This document shows, in pieces, positions 12,299 through 24,356 of a stretch of DNA of 64,000 nucleotides. Position numbers and translations under genes: made by a program. Origin of the DNA: Morella rubra (lineage: Eukaryota > Streptophyta > Magnoliopsida > Fagales > Myricaceae); NCBI GenBank assembly GCA_003952965.2, contig CM025850.1:22305484-22369483 (forward strand), written 5' to 3'. The notes under the pieces were generated by a model that had not been told where the DNA came from, did no database searches, and saw nothing but the letters and a program-made list of their open reading frames with translations. The stretch's first letter is position 1. Every line of letters starts with the position of its first letter.

Positions 12299-15200
12299 TG
12301 TGATACCCCTTCCCTAAATTTCCCTATTTCTCTAATTTCCTTAATTTCCTTGAATTCTCGTATTAGCCAATTAATGATTATGATCGTGATCGTCTCTATT
12401 TTATCGGTTTCTATGCATTTAAAATTCTTCCATTCTCTTGTTAATATCTTAGTATTCCTATTACTTGATTTAAACATGTGATATTTTACCTAAGTATACT
12501 TCATTAGCTCATATTTAACATTTTCTAAGTATTAGATTTGATTTCTTGACACATGATTTATTTCGGTTCTAATTGCCCTAAGGAATTTCGGTATGTTTAA
12601 TCTCTTCCCTTTTCATTCTCTTGTTTACATCTAAATTTTTTTACCTAGTGTCAATCTTGATTATTCTATCACTAATCTCGGTTAATTACTTGACTAATTA
12701 CCTATTTCTTTTCTCTAACATATACATTGATTAACTTTACAATTTAGCTAATCATTTTGCTAACCTAAGTCTACTTTGATGTCATGTGGGTCCCACTCTC
12801 TCTCTCCTCCCTAGGTCACACGGCACACACACAAGGAGATCTTTGTTTTGTCTTTCTCTTTGTCCTTTTCCCTTGTCCCATGTTCTTGGCTTGTGATGCA
12901 TGAATAGTAAGATTCAAAAATGGACCAACCGGCCATGCTTGCTTGTAATCACATTTGATTTGATTTTGAAGTGATTTTAGCTTGTGTAAGTATCCTTAAT
13001 CATTACCTAGGGAAGGGGGAGTGTGCCATTTGGCTCCTCCAGCCCTTGTGCCGCCCAAGCCACCCAATCAAGGGGCTTGCTTGTGGCAGCCACCCCTTGA
13101 CCAAATGATGGCAAGGTTGGCTATAAAAGCCAACCCTTGCCATGCATTTCTCACACCAACAGCCGGCCATTTGAGTTGAGAGAGTGAGGAGTGTGTGCTG
13201 AGAGCATTCGGCCAAGAGGGAGAGGAAGAGAGAAAGAGGAGAAGAAGAAGAGAAGGAAGGTGGAAAAACTTCCATGCCAAGGTAAGTTGGCAAAGGGGTT
13301 TCGGCCAAGGCCTTGAACACCCCCTTGCACCACCTCTTTCCTACTTCCTCATCATCATTTCCACTTCTTCTTAGCCCCTAGTTCAGTGTCATTAACCAAT
13401 AGATCTTGTGTTAATAGGAGAACATCAAGAGCTACCCGAGATCACCAAGGTAAGGGTTTAGGTTCTTGTGTTTTGTTGAGGATGGATAACATGTTCTCTT
13501 GTATTGATTGATCATATATATTTGTGTGCATAGAACTGTGATTCAATGATGAACATGTTAGGGTTATGTTGGATTCAAAGTTTTGCAAAAAGAAAGGTTC
13601 AAAGGTGCTATGAAGTATATACTAGTCTAGACATCTTGCATGTTAAGGCTTAATGAATATTTCTTATAACATGTGTATGAGATTGCTTGCTGAGTTGGTT
13701 TGATTTTCAAAAGAGCTCTGGACATGATTTATGATGCTATGGCAGTGGTGATAAGCCTAAACTTGAAGCCTTATAGACCACGGGTTGGTCAAGAAAAATG
13801 GCTTATGGTGTTGCATGTTGCACTACATGATTTTATGATTCAATGTCATGCATATGTGATATGAAATGTGGAGCAATAATGAGAATGATGATGGCCAAGA
13901 GGCTTTAAAGTATCCCTGATCAAGAGAAGGCCAAATGGGGCCAAAGAAAGGAGCCATGGGCTCAAGAAAGAGGTTATGAAGTTGAAAGCATGAAAAGGAT
14001 GCATTATGCATGTTCCATGATGACATTGCAAGTGATCATTGTTTGCCTTTAAGTTCTTGAAGAATCCACATGTTATGTGCTCTATGATTTCCTTTATGTT
14101 GATAGATTAAAATTATTTTTAGCCTAAAGTTTCGAAAAGTATAGATTAATCAAAAGCATGAACACCTATCTAGGGCATTTAGGCAAACATAGGTGCTGCC
14201 CAAATCGACCCTAAGCTACAGGTTTTATTTTTGCATGAAACTTTCCAGATAGCATCCTTATCTAATATTAGGATCCCTGTAAAAATTTCAGCCCAAAATG
14301 ATGAAGGAAAAGGTCGAAAATGCCCCTGGAGGTCTCTGAGGCAGATTCGACATTTTGCCTAATTCGTTAGGGAAAAAGGGTCCAAAATGAGAAAATGATT
14401 ACATGGTTGGATAGAGCACGAAAAATTGATGGGGGAGCCCAAATTTTAGTTCAAACCAAGTTGAAATAAGGGCCCAAATCACAAGGCCCGTTTAGGAGCC
14501 TAAATGGACTTTAGGCCCAATAACCCTAAAATAGCATCAAGCCAATAACACTTTGGGAATAGGCCCAGCAGGGTCTAAGGAGGCCCAATAGGCCTTCAAT
14601 GGGTTTAATGTCTTAGATCTTACTAGTTATTATCATGGTTGTTTCAATTGTCAATGATTATTCTTTAAACCTGTTATGCTTCTTTCAAGTTTATTGCAAA
14701 TTGTGTGCATTGTTGGGTGATATGATACATGTATACTTTAATGTTTGGACATGAGATTGCATTCATAAGAGGAAAAACAAATGTGAGGAACCCCTAAGCC
14801 TGCGAGGTGATTCCCGAATGGTAGTGACGGTACCGGGCACTTAGGAGACGTGCAAACCCCCACAGCAGGGAGTGGGTGGGCTCCTTTATGAAAGGCGTAA
14901 TGTTAAGGGTCCTGGTGCTGGAGGCACGGGACAGTCCCAGAAGGGGAGGGGACGCACAACCTGACTCTGGGGGTGAACAGAGCAGACATCGGGAACTCCT
15001 CAGGAACCATGATGGTGTGATGCATTGCATATTTTAATTCATCCAAGTTCATACTTATTATGCTTGAAGTTAGTTTTACACCATGTTTAAGTGAATTATA
15101 TGCACTGTATTTGTTTGATCATGTTTCCCCACCCCACCTTACTGAGTCAATAGGACTCACCCTTTTTCTCTTATGTTGTTTTTGCAATGTTTGGCGAACG

Positions 15201-16003
15201 TGGGTATTGAAGAATGAAGCTATTCGAGGACGAGTTAACCTACGATTTTTACCCTTATATCCTGGTACTCAAGATCCGAACGTGGGTTTCGGATCTCCTT
15301 GGAGTATCAGTGGAGCATGAGGCCCACTGGTTCTTTAGGGAGCCCTCACCCCCATCCCCTGTACCCCCACCATCCCCCCCTATCCCCGTTACCCCGATTT
15401 GAGGACTTTGGTTTACCAGATGTACCGCCCGAGTGGCTAAGGTTCGATTACGTTCCCCCGGCCCCGCCAACGGGAAATAGTAGTACCACTCCAGGGTCCG
15501 AGATTATTGATCTTACATCAGACTCAGACGAGGAGGATTAGTACCCCTCTTAGGCCTGTTAGAGTGTTTCGGGTATCTATTTCCTTGTAATCAGTTTTCA
15601 AATTGTACGAAGCTCCCGAATTTTTTAATGTAGCCTTTTATGTAGTCCCGGAGGACGACCTGAACTTTCTTTGTATCAAGATGTCCTTGTTATTTCAGGT
15701 TTTCAATCTCCTTCGTGTCTCTTTCCTCATCCTTTATTTCAAAGTTCTTATTTTTACTCAAAGCCTAATCTAACACTTTCAATCTTTTCGGATTGTATTA
15801 ACTTATTGCCTTTTTTTAAAAACATAGAGTTTTTACCCTAAATCTTTTCCAATTTCCCACTACGATTCTATTTTTAATATGCCTTCCGTTAAGTTTCATG
15901 GTAAATCAACTAAGACTTTCTAGCGACCTTCGTGCCATAATCCTCGGCTGTGTGCATACCATTACTATAGGTGAGCCTAGGGTTAATAGCACGGGACGTG
16001 ACA
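12299..16003. mobile_element. 3.7-kb LTR-like insertion (large solo LTR or LTR-derived element)
   Basis: Starts TGTGATACCCCTTCCC and ends GGGACGTGACA, between perfect 5-bp duplications CTTAA (12294-12298 and 16004-16008). It separates the first codons of the MULE-1 transposase from the rest. No gag or pol domain is visible, so it is best explained as a very long solo LTR, probably Gypsy type, or a non-autonomous LTR derivative. A proline-rich small ORF lies near the right end. A second sequence starting TGTCACGTCTCG at 32870 may be the end of a related element. Confidence 0.85.
15299..15541 (+). CDS. Small LTR-borne ORF with a SUMO-interacting-like C terminus
   Basis: 80 codons inside the 3.7-kb LTR-like element. 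The first half is rich in Pro, His and Ser; the second half reads FEDFGLPDVPPEWLRFDYVP, then ends EIIDLTSDSDEED and a TAG stop. A hydrophobic I-I-D-L core followed by Ser and acidic residues is the classic form of a SUMO-interacting motif. Whether the ORF is translated is unknown; it may be the remnant of a longer reading frame. I do not recognise the protein family. Confidence 0.4.
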   Translation: MEYQWSMRPTGSLGSPHPHPLYPHHPPLSPLPRFEDFGLPDVPPEWLRFDYVPPAPPTGNSSTTPGSEIIDLTSDSDEED

Positions 16004-16221
16004 CTTAAAGACAATGGAATCTGAAGCCATTGGAACCTGCTGCAATAATATGTAACATAATGAGATGATAGGACTTGGAAAAATAAATCTGGTATGCATA
16101 TGGCCATTAGGGAAAAAAGGCTTCAGTTCAATATTGGTCACTTTTAAAGCTTCACATTATTACAAGTCATTGTCAGAATTGACAAAAATGTAGACAGACA
16201 GACACATGAAGAATTTCAGAC

Positions 16222-16830
16222 AACTAAGGACAACAATCACAATCACAAATAATGGAAGGATCATTTAAAAAAAATCATAATCAGGTTTAAAGACTAGAAA
16301 CAGAACATGTGGAGTTGAAGGAGCAAGACATAAGAGATTCTGATCCATAGTTATAAGTTTCATTCAAGTAGCCACTGTTGTAAAGGCAGAATTGCTTCTA
16401 GATGCATTTTAAAGGCTGAACTGCTTCTAAAGTTAAAGTTTTTATTAGACAAAGTTTTCAAATCCTTTCTCCAAAATTGATATGCTAGTTTCTTTTCTGG
16501 TTTCATACAATTTCAAAGAATAGATGTAAATCATCAATTAACAGCATACTAGATGCATTTTAGGAGAAGTTCAGGTGAGCCTTCTATGCAACTAACAGTT
16601 CAGGGGGGCTAAGTAGGGAGCAAAAGACTTCAAAGGCTCCGTTGGTCTCAACTATAAAGTCTCATATTGGTTTATATCAAAATCTCCAAGGAGGCACCTT
16701 TACTAAAAAAAGACAACTAAGGACAATAATCACAATCACAAATAATAGAAGGATCATTTAAAAAAATCATAGTCAGGTTTAAAGACTAGAAACAGAACAT
16801 GTGGAGTTGAAGGAATAAGTAGCAAGTGAT
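16222..16830. repeat. Dispersed direct repeat of about 110 bp, 5' of the MULE-1 transposase
   Basis: The stretch at about 16225-16325 recurs at about 16713-16815 with few changes. Both contain CAATCACAATCACAAATAAT and TTTAAAGACTAGAAACAGAACATGTGG split by short differences. The surrounding 16031-18364 is otherwise non-coding and would be the 5' region of the transposase gene. It also has three GGACCACA(C/T)GTTGTCG-like phrases at 17758-17825. Confidence 0.7.
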
Positions 16831-18364
16831 TTTGATCTATTTGTCTAGAAATTTAACTACAACAATTGCAGTGGTATTTGTTTTACAGCAACAGGATTCT
16901 TGTTCATACAAACAGTGGAGTCCAAAAGACAAAGAAGAATAGGCTACAACAATAGACAGAAAAAGGCATGCATGTACTTGTCCCCAGGTCTAGAATTAGG
17001 GAAGTGACTGTTGAATGTCATGTTATTCATGTTGAAAAAGTAATAGGTGCAGGGAAGTTTAAGTCACGTGACCTCGAGCATAGGTTACTGAATAAAGTCC
17101 AAACACACAAGCTGTGATATTTCTAAAAACAAATTTTGAGACTGGCCTGTCAGATGCATTTCTATGTCATATCCACTTTTTTAACTTTTGAGAGTAGAAA
17201 GCAACTTCTGGATTGACAAACAAACAAAGTCCAAATATTTTTATAAGTCTCAAATTGCTCTTGTGCATCATGCCCCTTTGTTATGTTAGCAGATTTAGAC
17301 CCTTACACATGTACCACAAACATTACTAATCACGAAAAAGAGACTCTGTGGGAACTACTATACACCCTGTTACAAGAAGAAAATAGTTCCTTGGTTGCAT
17401 TATTCCTCCACAATAAAACAGTACGCCTTTTATCTATGACCATTGAGATCCATCCTGGCCTACATGATATAGCACAATAATTAACTACATCTGAAGTGCA
17501 TGTCTGATAAAATTGACCCATTGTATAATTGTGTCACTACAAGAATAATATTGTCTCAATAATTTCAACAGCCTTTCTAGAAACAAGAATTTCCCACTTC
17601 AGCCAAGCAAGTAATATACTATGTAACTTTCTCAAGAATTATTAGGTGTGTTCACGGGAGGAATTTCATCAATTCAATCTCAAGATTCTCAAAAAATAGG
17701 TCGGGTAGGACAACATACATCTTTTGGTTCCACCACCACTTGTTGTCGAATTACTCTGGGACCACACGTTGTCGTATGACTATGAAAAAATTTAAAACAA
17801 TGACTTGGGACCACATGTTGTCGGCCACCAATAACAACTTGCAATATAATATCACTTTTGGACCACATAATACGCCTATAAATACCCTTCCAACATCTCA
17901 TCCAACATTTAACAACGCCTACTTGATGAAAGTTCAAACAGATGCTGTCCAAAATCGAGATTCTAATCTCCCAAATCGCAATCATAAGTTTCAAACATTC
18001 TAGTAAAATCATGGGTCATGTCCATTCAAACACAACGAGAATCTCAATTTGATGGCTTACCGTGTAGTCGTCAATGACTTGAAATTTTCTTCAGTCTTCA
18101 TCTAGGGCACGACCCAAATCACGCACACAGATTGCCAAATGGATTTGGCCTTCATCTAGGGCATGAAGTAAAGAGAAATCACACACAGATTGTGTTGTGA
18201 AAGGGAGAAATGGAGGCAAAAGGGAGCTGTTTTGCGCCTGGACAAGGAAATTTCGAACTAACTTCGTCTTCCTTTGAGTCTTATTCGGTGAGGGAGAAAT
18301 TTCAAACTGAAATGTGTGTTTTTGGCTTCCGACAGAACAGGACAGTCAAGGTAAATGCACACTC

Positions 18365-18572
18365 ACTTAATAAGGGCAGCTTTGTCATTTAAGATGGAAT
18401 AGAGGCAAGTGTGAAGCATGTGAATGCAAAATCGTGTGATTTAACGGAAAATTTAGACGGGGGGCGAAGTTGATGAGTTTTGAAAGAAATGGGTCTCAAA
18501 TCGCCGAATTGAAAATTAAGGGTACTGATTTGATTTTTGCCTAACTTATGGGGCTAACTATGAATTTACCCC
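18365..18572. repeat. MULE-1 right terminal inverted repeat
   Basis: Reverse complement of the left terminal repeat, ending TTTACCCC at 18572. Expected to carry the transposase promoter if this follows MuDR. The DNA from 18573 to about 19085 holds no gene that I can see; it has a direct repeat around ATTTGGATTATCCCATTAATTC (18749 and 18791). Confidence 0.85.
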
Positions 18573-19091
18573 ATTTGTAGTCTTTAAACCCAAAAATGGA
18601 TGAAAAAACTAACGGTGCTCTTTCTCCCTCTTCCTCGTCTCTTTCTCCCATTCTCTTCTGTCTCTCCTCTTGTTCTCTATTGATTCCAAGGTACACCGAT
18701 TGTTTTAGGGTTAGTCTTACTTTCTCTCTGTGTTTGTTTGGGGTATTTGGATTATCCCATTAATTCCTTTCTCTCTACATTGGTTTAGGATATTTGGATT
18801 ATCCCATTAATTCTCTGTTGGCTTCAAGGTGGTATTTTAGGTGAAGTTTTAAATTCTCTAAAGGGGACAATTGCCCCACTATGGCTGTTATAATTTTACA
18901 GCCTTCTTTTTTATTTTCCTTTTCCCGCTTTCTTAGTTTGAATGAAAAGTTGTTCATAATTTGTTACGAAAGAGACTAACCGTGAGCTGTCCCTGTACAT
19001 TAAAAAAATTTCAAGCTGGCATTGTGTTTCATTAGCTGCTCTTGTATTTTGGGCATCTGAGTGGCAATGAAGTGAACATGTATTTACATAT

Positions 19092-19246
19092 TTCGCTCGG
19101 GCACTTTAGGGAGCACAAGGAATGCATGTTTTCAAATAAAACTTATTGACATTTATTTGAGGCACGTTAGGGAGCATCCGGGAAGCATGTTTTAAAATTA
19201 AACTTATTTACATATTTGTTATGATTTATTTGAGGCACGTTACATA
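19092..19246. repeat. Two-unit repeat flanking the Gypsy element on the left
   Basis: Two diverged copies of a roughly 60-70-bp unit beginning GGCAC(T/G)TTAGGGAGCA and containing GCATGTTTT and AAACTTATT. A near-identical pair occurs just right of the element (24357-24475). The homology begins with ATATTTC on both sides, so the retroelement is bracketed by about 130 bp of duplicated DNA. Confidence 0.75.
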
Positions 19247-19468
19247 TTTGTTGGCCAAATTAGCTCTAGTATAAATTCTGCTAGTATTGCATTCTGTTGG
19301 CATCGAAGGAATTAATACAAACAATTACAGAGATTGACTCTCTCGAATAGAGTTGGTTACAAATTCTACCATTTCTATATTCATCCAAACACCATTCGTT
19401 CCACCATTATCCTTTGTATCCAACGGGTACATTACATCTAGTATCAGAGCATTGATCCTTGCTTTCAA

Positions 19469-20131
19469 ATGGCAAAAGGCACTAGACTTGCTACGATTGA
19501 GAAGGGACTTGACAGTCTTCAGCAGCAACAAGACAATCAACAACAAGTTCTGGAAAGTATGGCTCAGTAATTGATGACAGCCTGAAAACTTATCCAAACA
19601 GCAATGCAAAACACCAGAAGATACTAGAGGGTTAGTAATTCATTCTAATAGTGATGATGGAGCTTCTGGATCTAGTGGAGGGCCACAGATCAAGCCATTA
19701 AAACTGGAATTTCCTAAGTTTGATGGGAAAAATCCAACAGCATGGATATACAAGGCAAATCAATTTTACACATATTACCAAACACCTATTGGGCAGAATA
19801 TTTTCTTAGCTTCTTTCCACATAGAGGGTGATGCTCTAACTTGGTTTCAAGATGATGAGGAGGCTGGAACTTTTACCAGTTGGGAGACTTTTTACCAAGG
19901 CACTCTACATACGCTTTGGACCTATGGCTTATGATGATCCTATGGAAGACATGCATCGTTTGAGACAAACAGGTTCTGTTCTAGAATATAAATCTCAATT
20001 TGAGGTTATTTCTAACAGAGTTCAAGGTATGACTACAAAAATATACTAAGCTGTTTCATTAGTGGTTTGAAAGATGAGATTCGTTTTCAAGTGAAGTTGT
20101 TGAGTCCACCTACTTTGAATGCTGCTTTTGG
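19469..20131 (+). pseudogene. Gypsy gag remnant
   Basis: Starts MAKGTRLATIEKGLDSLQQQ just after the primer binding site, then breaks at stops. The capsid-like part includes LEFPKFDGKNPTAW and HIEGDALTWFQ (about 19700-19850), typical of plant Gypsy gag. Several in-frame stops follow. Confidence 0.8.
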
Positions 20132-20905
20132 TTGGCTAAAATTCAGGAGAAAAATATCATGATTGTGAGGAGGAGTTTGAGAACTAGGTATACAGATGCC
20201 AAACAACCATTTTCCCAATCCAACCGAAACACAAACACACCATTGGGGGTAACCAAAAACAATCAGAACAGAAAACTTTCACCAACCAAACCTCGGGGGA
20301 AAACAATAAACAACCAGACCAGAAAACCTTCCATAAACCCTAGATTTCCCATCCAACATCTTACACATGAAAAAATGAGGGAAAGAAGAGAGAAAGGCCT
20401 CTGCTACAATTGTGATGAGAAATGGAATTCTAAGCATCAATGCAAGGGTAAAAAAATATTTATGTTAGAAGAGGTGGAGTGGGTTTCGGATGAGGAGGAA
20501 GATGAGCTAAATGAGGTTTGTGGACATCAAAACTGTGAGAAAGATGAAGAGGGAATCCCAGCAATATCACTACGTGCTATTGCTAGAACTCCAAATCCTA
20601 GAACCATGAGACTTGGCAGGAGTGAGGTGGTGATATTAGTGGATACTGGCACTACCCATAATTTTATTGACCCAACTATAGTAGCTCGAAACCAACTGCC
20701 TATTCAACACACCAAGCAGATTACAGTTCAGGTGGCAAATGGTGATTCAATTCTTTGTGAAGGGCAGTGTGAGCGAGTTCCATTTCGGGTACAGGGTAGT
20801 GTTTTCTCTACTGATTTTTATGCACTAACACTTGGCGGTTATGATGTCATTTTAGGAGTGTATTGGCTAAAAACTTTGGGTCCTATCTTATGGGATATTT
20901 TGTAA
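20132..20905 (+). pseudogene. Gypsy nucleocapsid and aspartic protease segment
   Basis: An open 257-codon stretch. The nucleocapsid knuckle reads CYNCDEKWNSKHQC (expected C-x2-C-x4-H-x4-C spacing is changed to C-x2-C-x7-H-x2-C, so the finger is degenerate or shifted). The retroviral-type protease active site is VILVDTGTTHNFID, with the D-T-G triad intact. The segment ends at TAA (20903-20905). Confidence 0.85.
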
Positions 20906-20911
20906 CTGAAA

Positions 20912-21940
20912 ATGACATTTGAATGGGAACGAAAGAAGGTTGAGTTATGTGTTTTGCGTCCTAAGGAGTGGATTGTTGAAGAAGCTCAAAAGTTCAGCAT
21001 CTCATCTAAAACAGAAAAAAGGGGCTTAGTGCTTCAGCTCTTGTGTCAACTAGAGGAGGTTGCAAAAAATACTGCACCAGCTAAAATTTTAGGGCTGTTA
21101 CAGGTGTTTGATGTAGTTTTTGGTGAGCCTAAAGGGCTGCCACCACCGAGAAGCTATGACCATTTGATTCTACTCAAAGAAGGAACTACACCAGTGTGTG
21201 TGAGACCCTACCGTTATCCTTACTACCAAAAAAGGGAGATAGAGAAGATTGTCCGAGGGTTATTGGAGTTAGGAGCTATTAGACATAGCCAATCCCCTTT
21301 CTCCTCTCCCGTGTTGCTAGTGAGGAAAGTCGATGGAAGTTGGAGGATGTGTATTGACTATCGTGCACTTAACAAGAAAACCGTCAAGGACAAGTTTCTT
21401 ATTCCTATTGTGGATAAATTATTAGATGAATTGAATGGTGCTACGATCTTTTCAAAGTTGGATTTGAGGTTTGGTTATCATCAGATTCGGGTGAGACCCA
21501 AGGACATCCCAAAAATAAACTTTCGTACACACAATGATCACTATGAATTTCTGGTTATACCCTTTGGGCTAACCAACGCCCCTTCCACTTTTTAGGGGCT
21601 GATGAATGACATTTTTAAGGATTACTTGAGGAAATTTGTGCTTGTATTTTTTGACGACATTCTGGTTTATAATAAAAGTTTAGAGGAGCATGTCCAATAC
21701 CTTAGATTGGTTTTGAAAGTGCTACATGCACATCAGCTCTTGGCTAAACTATCTAAGTGTCGTTTTGGGTATGATGAGATTGAGTATTTGGGTCATTTAA
21801 TATCTACCCAAGGAGTGAAGGCTGATCCTAGCAAGATTGAGGCTATGCTTCAATGGCTACACCAAAGCATATCAAGTCTTTAAAGGGTTTTCTTGGATTA
21901 ACGGGGTATTATCGCAAGTTCATAAAAGGGTTATAGATAA
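20912..21940 (+). pseudogene. Gypsy reverse transcriptase segment
   Basis: Contains the conserved RT blocks: [50 protein letters not shown] and the catalytic VFFDDILVY. A stop (21593-21595) separates the PSTF block from the catalytic block; another follows near 21883. Converts RNA to DNA in active relatives; not functional here. Confidence 0.92.
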
Positions 21941-22029
21941 ATTGTAGCTCCACTAACTCAGCTACTGAAGAAGAACTCTTTTAGCTAGTCAGAAGAGGCA
22001 ATAATGGCTTTCCAACAATTAAAGGCAGC

Positions 22030-22330
22030 TGTAACTACACCTCTGGTCTTGACACTACCTGATTTTTCAAAACCATTCACTATTGAATGTGATGCATGTG
22101 GGGTTGGGATTGGGGTTGTGCTTATGAAAACAAACAGACCCATAGCCTACTTTAGTCAAGCACTGAAAGGTAGATTCTTATAGCTCTCTACTTATGAGAA
22201 AGAATTGTACGCATGTGCAGTGCAGAAATGGAGACCGTACTTAGTGGGACAGAGTTTTGAGGTTAGGACTGATCAACAAAGCCTCAAGTTTTTACTTGAG
22301 CAGAAGGTGGGGAACCCCATTTAGCAGAAA
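22030..22330 (+). pseudogene. Gypsy RNase H segment
   Basis: Read through stops: LPDFSKPFTIECDACGVGIG followed by [20 protein letters not shown] and [14 protein letters not shown]. The catalytic Asp in ECDA, Glu in EKEL and Asp in RTDQ are present. Stops occur within and after the segment. Confidence 0.85.
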
Positions 22331-23562
22331 TGTCTCACAAAGTTGTTGGATATGATTTTTCTATTGTGTACAAGAAAGGGAAGGAGAATAGAGTTGCAAA
22401 TGCTCTCTCCCATAGAGATGAAGGGGGAACTAATCCTACATTGTCAGTAATCTCTTTTCCACATTCCACATGGCTGGAGGAATTGCGAAAGAGTTATACT
22501 ATTGTTCCTAACATGAGTGAATTATTCACGAAGGTGCAAATTGGGGTGTTACAAGATACCAATTTTACCCTAAGGAATGAGATTTTATTATGAATGGGGC
22601 GTATCTATCTCAGCAAGACAACGGGGTTAAGGGACCAAGTCTTACAACACATTCACAATAGTCCTAAAACAGGTCACTTGGGCTATCATAAGACACTGCA
22701 CAGGGCCAGATCTGACTTCTATTTGCCAGGCATGAAAAACGACATCAGAACTTATGTTCGGGAGTGTGACATTTGCCAAAGGAACAATACTGAAACCATA
22801 GCACCTGCGGGGTTACTACAAAATCTCCCAATTCCTCACCAGAGTTGGACGAACATTTCTATGGACTTCATAGAGGGTTTACCCATTTCCTGAGGTAATA
22901 CTGTTATATTTGTGGTGGTGGACAGGTTTGCTAAGTATGCCCATTTCATTAAGACTTCTCACCCATACTCAGCTTATACCATAGCTCACCTCTTTATAGC
23001 ACATGTTTCCAAACATCATGGCATGCCAACTACTATTGTCTCTGACCCTGACCTAATATTTCTAAGTAACTTCTAGCAAGAATTATTTAGACTCCATGGT
23101 ACAATGCTGGCTCACAGCTTAGCATATCACCCTCAAAGTGATGGTCAAACAGAAGTTGTGAATAAGTGCGTAGGACACTACTTGAGGTGTTACTGTGGTG
23201 AGAAACCTAAATTGTGGATGGATTGGTTACCTCTAGCCGAATGGTGGTACAATACTAGTTATCACATGTCCACCAAATTGACCCCATTTGAAGCACTCTA
23301 CGATTATCTTCCACTCAAACTCTTAAACTATGTTTCCCATACTACCCAAAATGCTACTGTCGAGGCTGAACTAAAGACCAGAGACCAAATTCTTGCAATT
23401 CTCAAACGTAATCTCAAGGTAGCACAAGAAAGAGCTAAACTACAGTATGATAAACGATACACAGAACGTATTTTTGAAGAAGGTGATTGGGTTTACCTAA
23501 GACTTCAGCCTTACCGACAAAAGACTTTGGCTTTTCGCAAAAGTCTAAAACTTTCTCTCTAA
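22330..23562 (+). pseudogene. Gypsy integrase segment
   Basis: The HHCC zinc-binding N terminus is visible: HIHNSPKTGHLGYHKT and CDICQRNN (22635-22790). The catalytic core has MDFIEGLP, VVDRFAKYAHFI, TIVSDPDLIF and the YHPQSDGQTEVVNK block. Stops interrupt near 22891 and 23074. The family inserts the DNA copy into the genome. Confidence 0.9.
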
Positions 23563-23601
23563 TTCTTTGGCCCTTCTCAGGTCACTCATCGAATTAAAGA
23601 A

Positions 23602-23904
23602 GTGGCTTACCGATTAGCCTTACCACCTAAAGCCCACATCCATCTCGTCTTCCATATCTTCTGTTTAAAGCGCAAGCTGAGTACCCATATCACCCATCTG
23701 CTAACACTTCCTCCCGTCGATGAAGAAGGTGCTTTTCAGCCGGAACTCGAGCTGATTCTCGACCGTCGCATGACCAAAAAAGGAGCTCGAGCCATTACCG
23801 AAGTTCTTGTCCAGTGGAAGGGTGCTTCTCGGGAGGATTCGACATGGGTTGTTTACAGCCAATTGTTAGACCGTTGTCCATACCTTAAGGGCAAAGTCTT
23901 GTGA
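23602..23904 (+). pseudogene. Gypsy chromodomain-like C terminus
   Basis: Starts with YRLALPPKAHIHLVFHIFCL and ends with VLVQWKGASREDSTWV, the core of a chromodomain-type module found at the end of chromovirus integrases, which steers insertion toward marked chromatin. Stop at 23902-23904, directly before the polypurine tract. Confidence 0.85.
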
Positions 23905-24356
23905 AGGGATGGAGAATGTTATGATCCTCAACAAGGATCATGGGTAAGATGGAAGATTAGGATTCATAGAAGAGGATTCGGCTTTGTGTTAGGAAACTTC
24001 AAGGAGTTTGGGGAAGATTCACGAAGACTTGCGTGGAGTTGAGTTAAGGTGGTCGGCCATTATGTTTGGGCCGAGTTAGACCTTGTGAAAGGGCCATATG
24101 TTATTGTTTTCTTAATTTTGGGTAGCCCATTGTTTGGGCCTTATCTGCTTAGTCCATTCGAGGCTTTGTTGGCCAAATTAGCTCTATATAAATTCTGCTA
24201 GTATGGCATTCTGTGGCATTGAAGGAATTTACAAACAATTACGGAGATTAACTCTCTTGAATAGAGTTGGTTACAGATTCTACCATTTCTACATTCATTC
24301 CAAACACCATTCATTCCACGATTATCCTTTGTATCCAACGGGTACATTATAATATT

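Larger units (their letters stand above)
8511..16030 (-). pseudogene. MuDR/MULE transposase of MULE-1, split by two LTR insertions
   Basis: The start codon is at 16030-16028 (MASDSIVFKVHYGGRFD, after a TTGCAG acceptor-like site). The frame is cut at 16004 by the large LTR and resumes at 12298 with the N-terminal MULE block (YVGGKMAMHHDPYNLDC). At 11361 a solo LTR interrupts, and the frame resumes at 10121 with SGKDIRFKKNTGEKVVIVC and a Cys/His zinc-binding region. The catalytic block GCRPLICLDDCFLKG lies near 9590-9630 with MSDRQKGL and CVRHLYANF (9200-9400). Then SRSWFHTYSKSDIVVNNLYE (about 9030-9080) precedes a C-terminal basic tail (RMRSSSRL; about 8511-8790). Several in-frame stops and the apparent lack of a SWIM finger show it is dead. 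The family performs cut-and-paste transposition with a DDE nuclease. Confidence 0.88.
4582..18572. mobile_element. MULE-1: Mutator-like element with nested insertions
   Basis: The ends are inverted repeats. The left starts GGGGTAAAGAAATAGTAAGC; the right, read on the minus strand, starts GGGGTAAATTCATAGTTAGC. Both continue with TTTTCAATTCGGCGATTTGAGACC and similar sequence for about 200 bp. A GRF zinc-finger gene runs inward from the left and a MuDR transposase gene inward from the right. Removing the MITE (4627-4958), solo LTRs (6336-7639, 10126-11360) and large LTR (12299-16003) leaves about 7.4 kb. I could not find a clean 9-bp target duplication at the outer ends, so the element is old or an end is slightly misplaced. 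The coding regions are broken, so it is not autonomous now. Confidence 0.85.
19247..24351 (+). mobile_element. Degenerate Ty3/Gypsy chromovirus
   Basis: Order: truncated 5' LTR (19247-19436), primer binding site (GTATCAGAGC, 19441-19450, complementary to initiator tRNA-Met), gag, nucleocapsid zinc knuckle, protease, reverse transcriptase, RNase H, integrase, chromodomain-like tail, polypurine tract (GAAGGGATGGAGAA, 23903-23916) and 3' LTR (23917-24351). The domain order PR-RT-RH-INT and the chromodomain identify a Ty3/Gypsy chromovirus. Many stops and frameshifts make it inactive. The 5' LTR lacks its first about 250 bp. Confidence 0.93.

Noticed and set aside
13003-14031. Several overlapping ORFs in the 3.7-kb LTR-like element
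   Set aside because: No gag/pol motif; overlapping frames on one strand with low-complexity composition.
17283-18392. Small ORFs on both strands upstream of the MULE-1 transposase
   Set aside because: No recognisable domain, poor composition, located in the element's non-coding 5' region.
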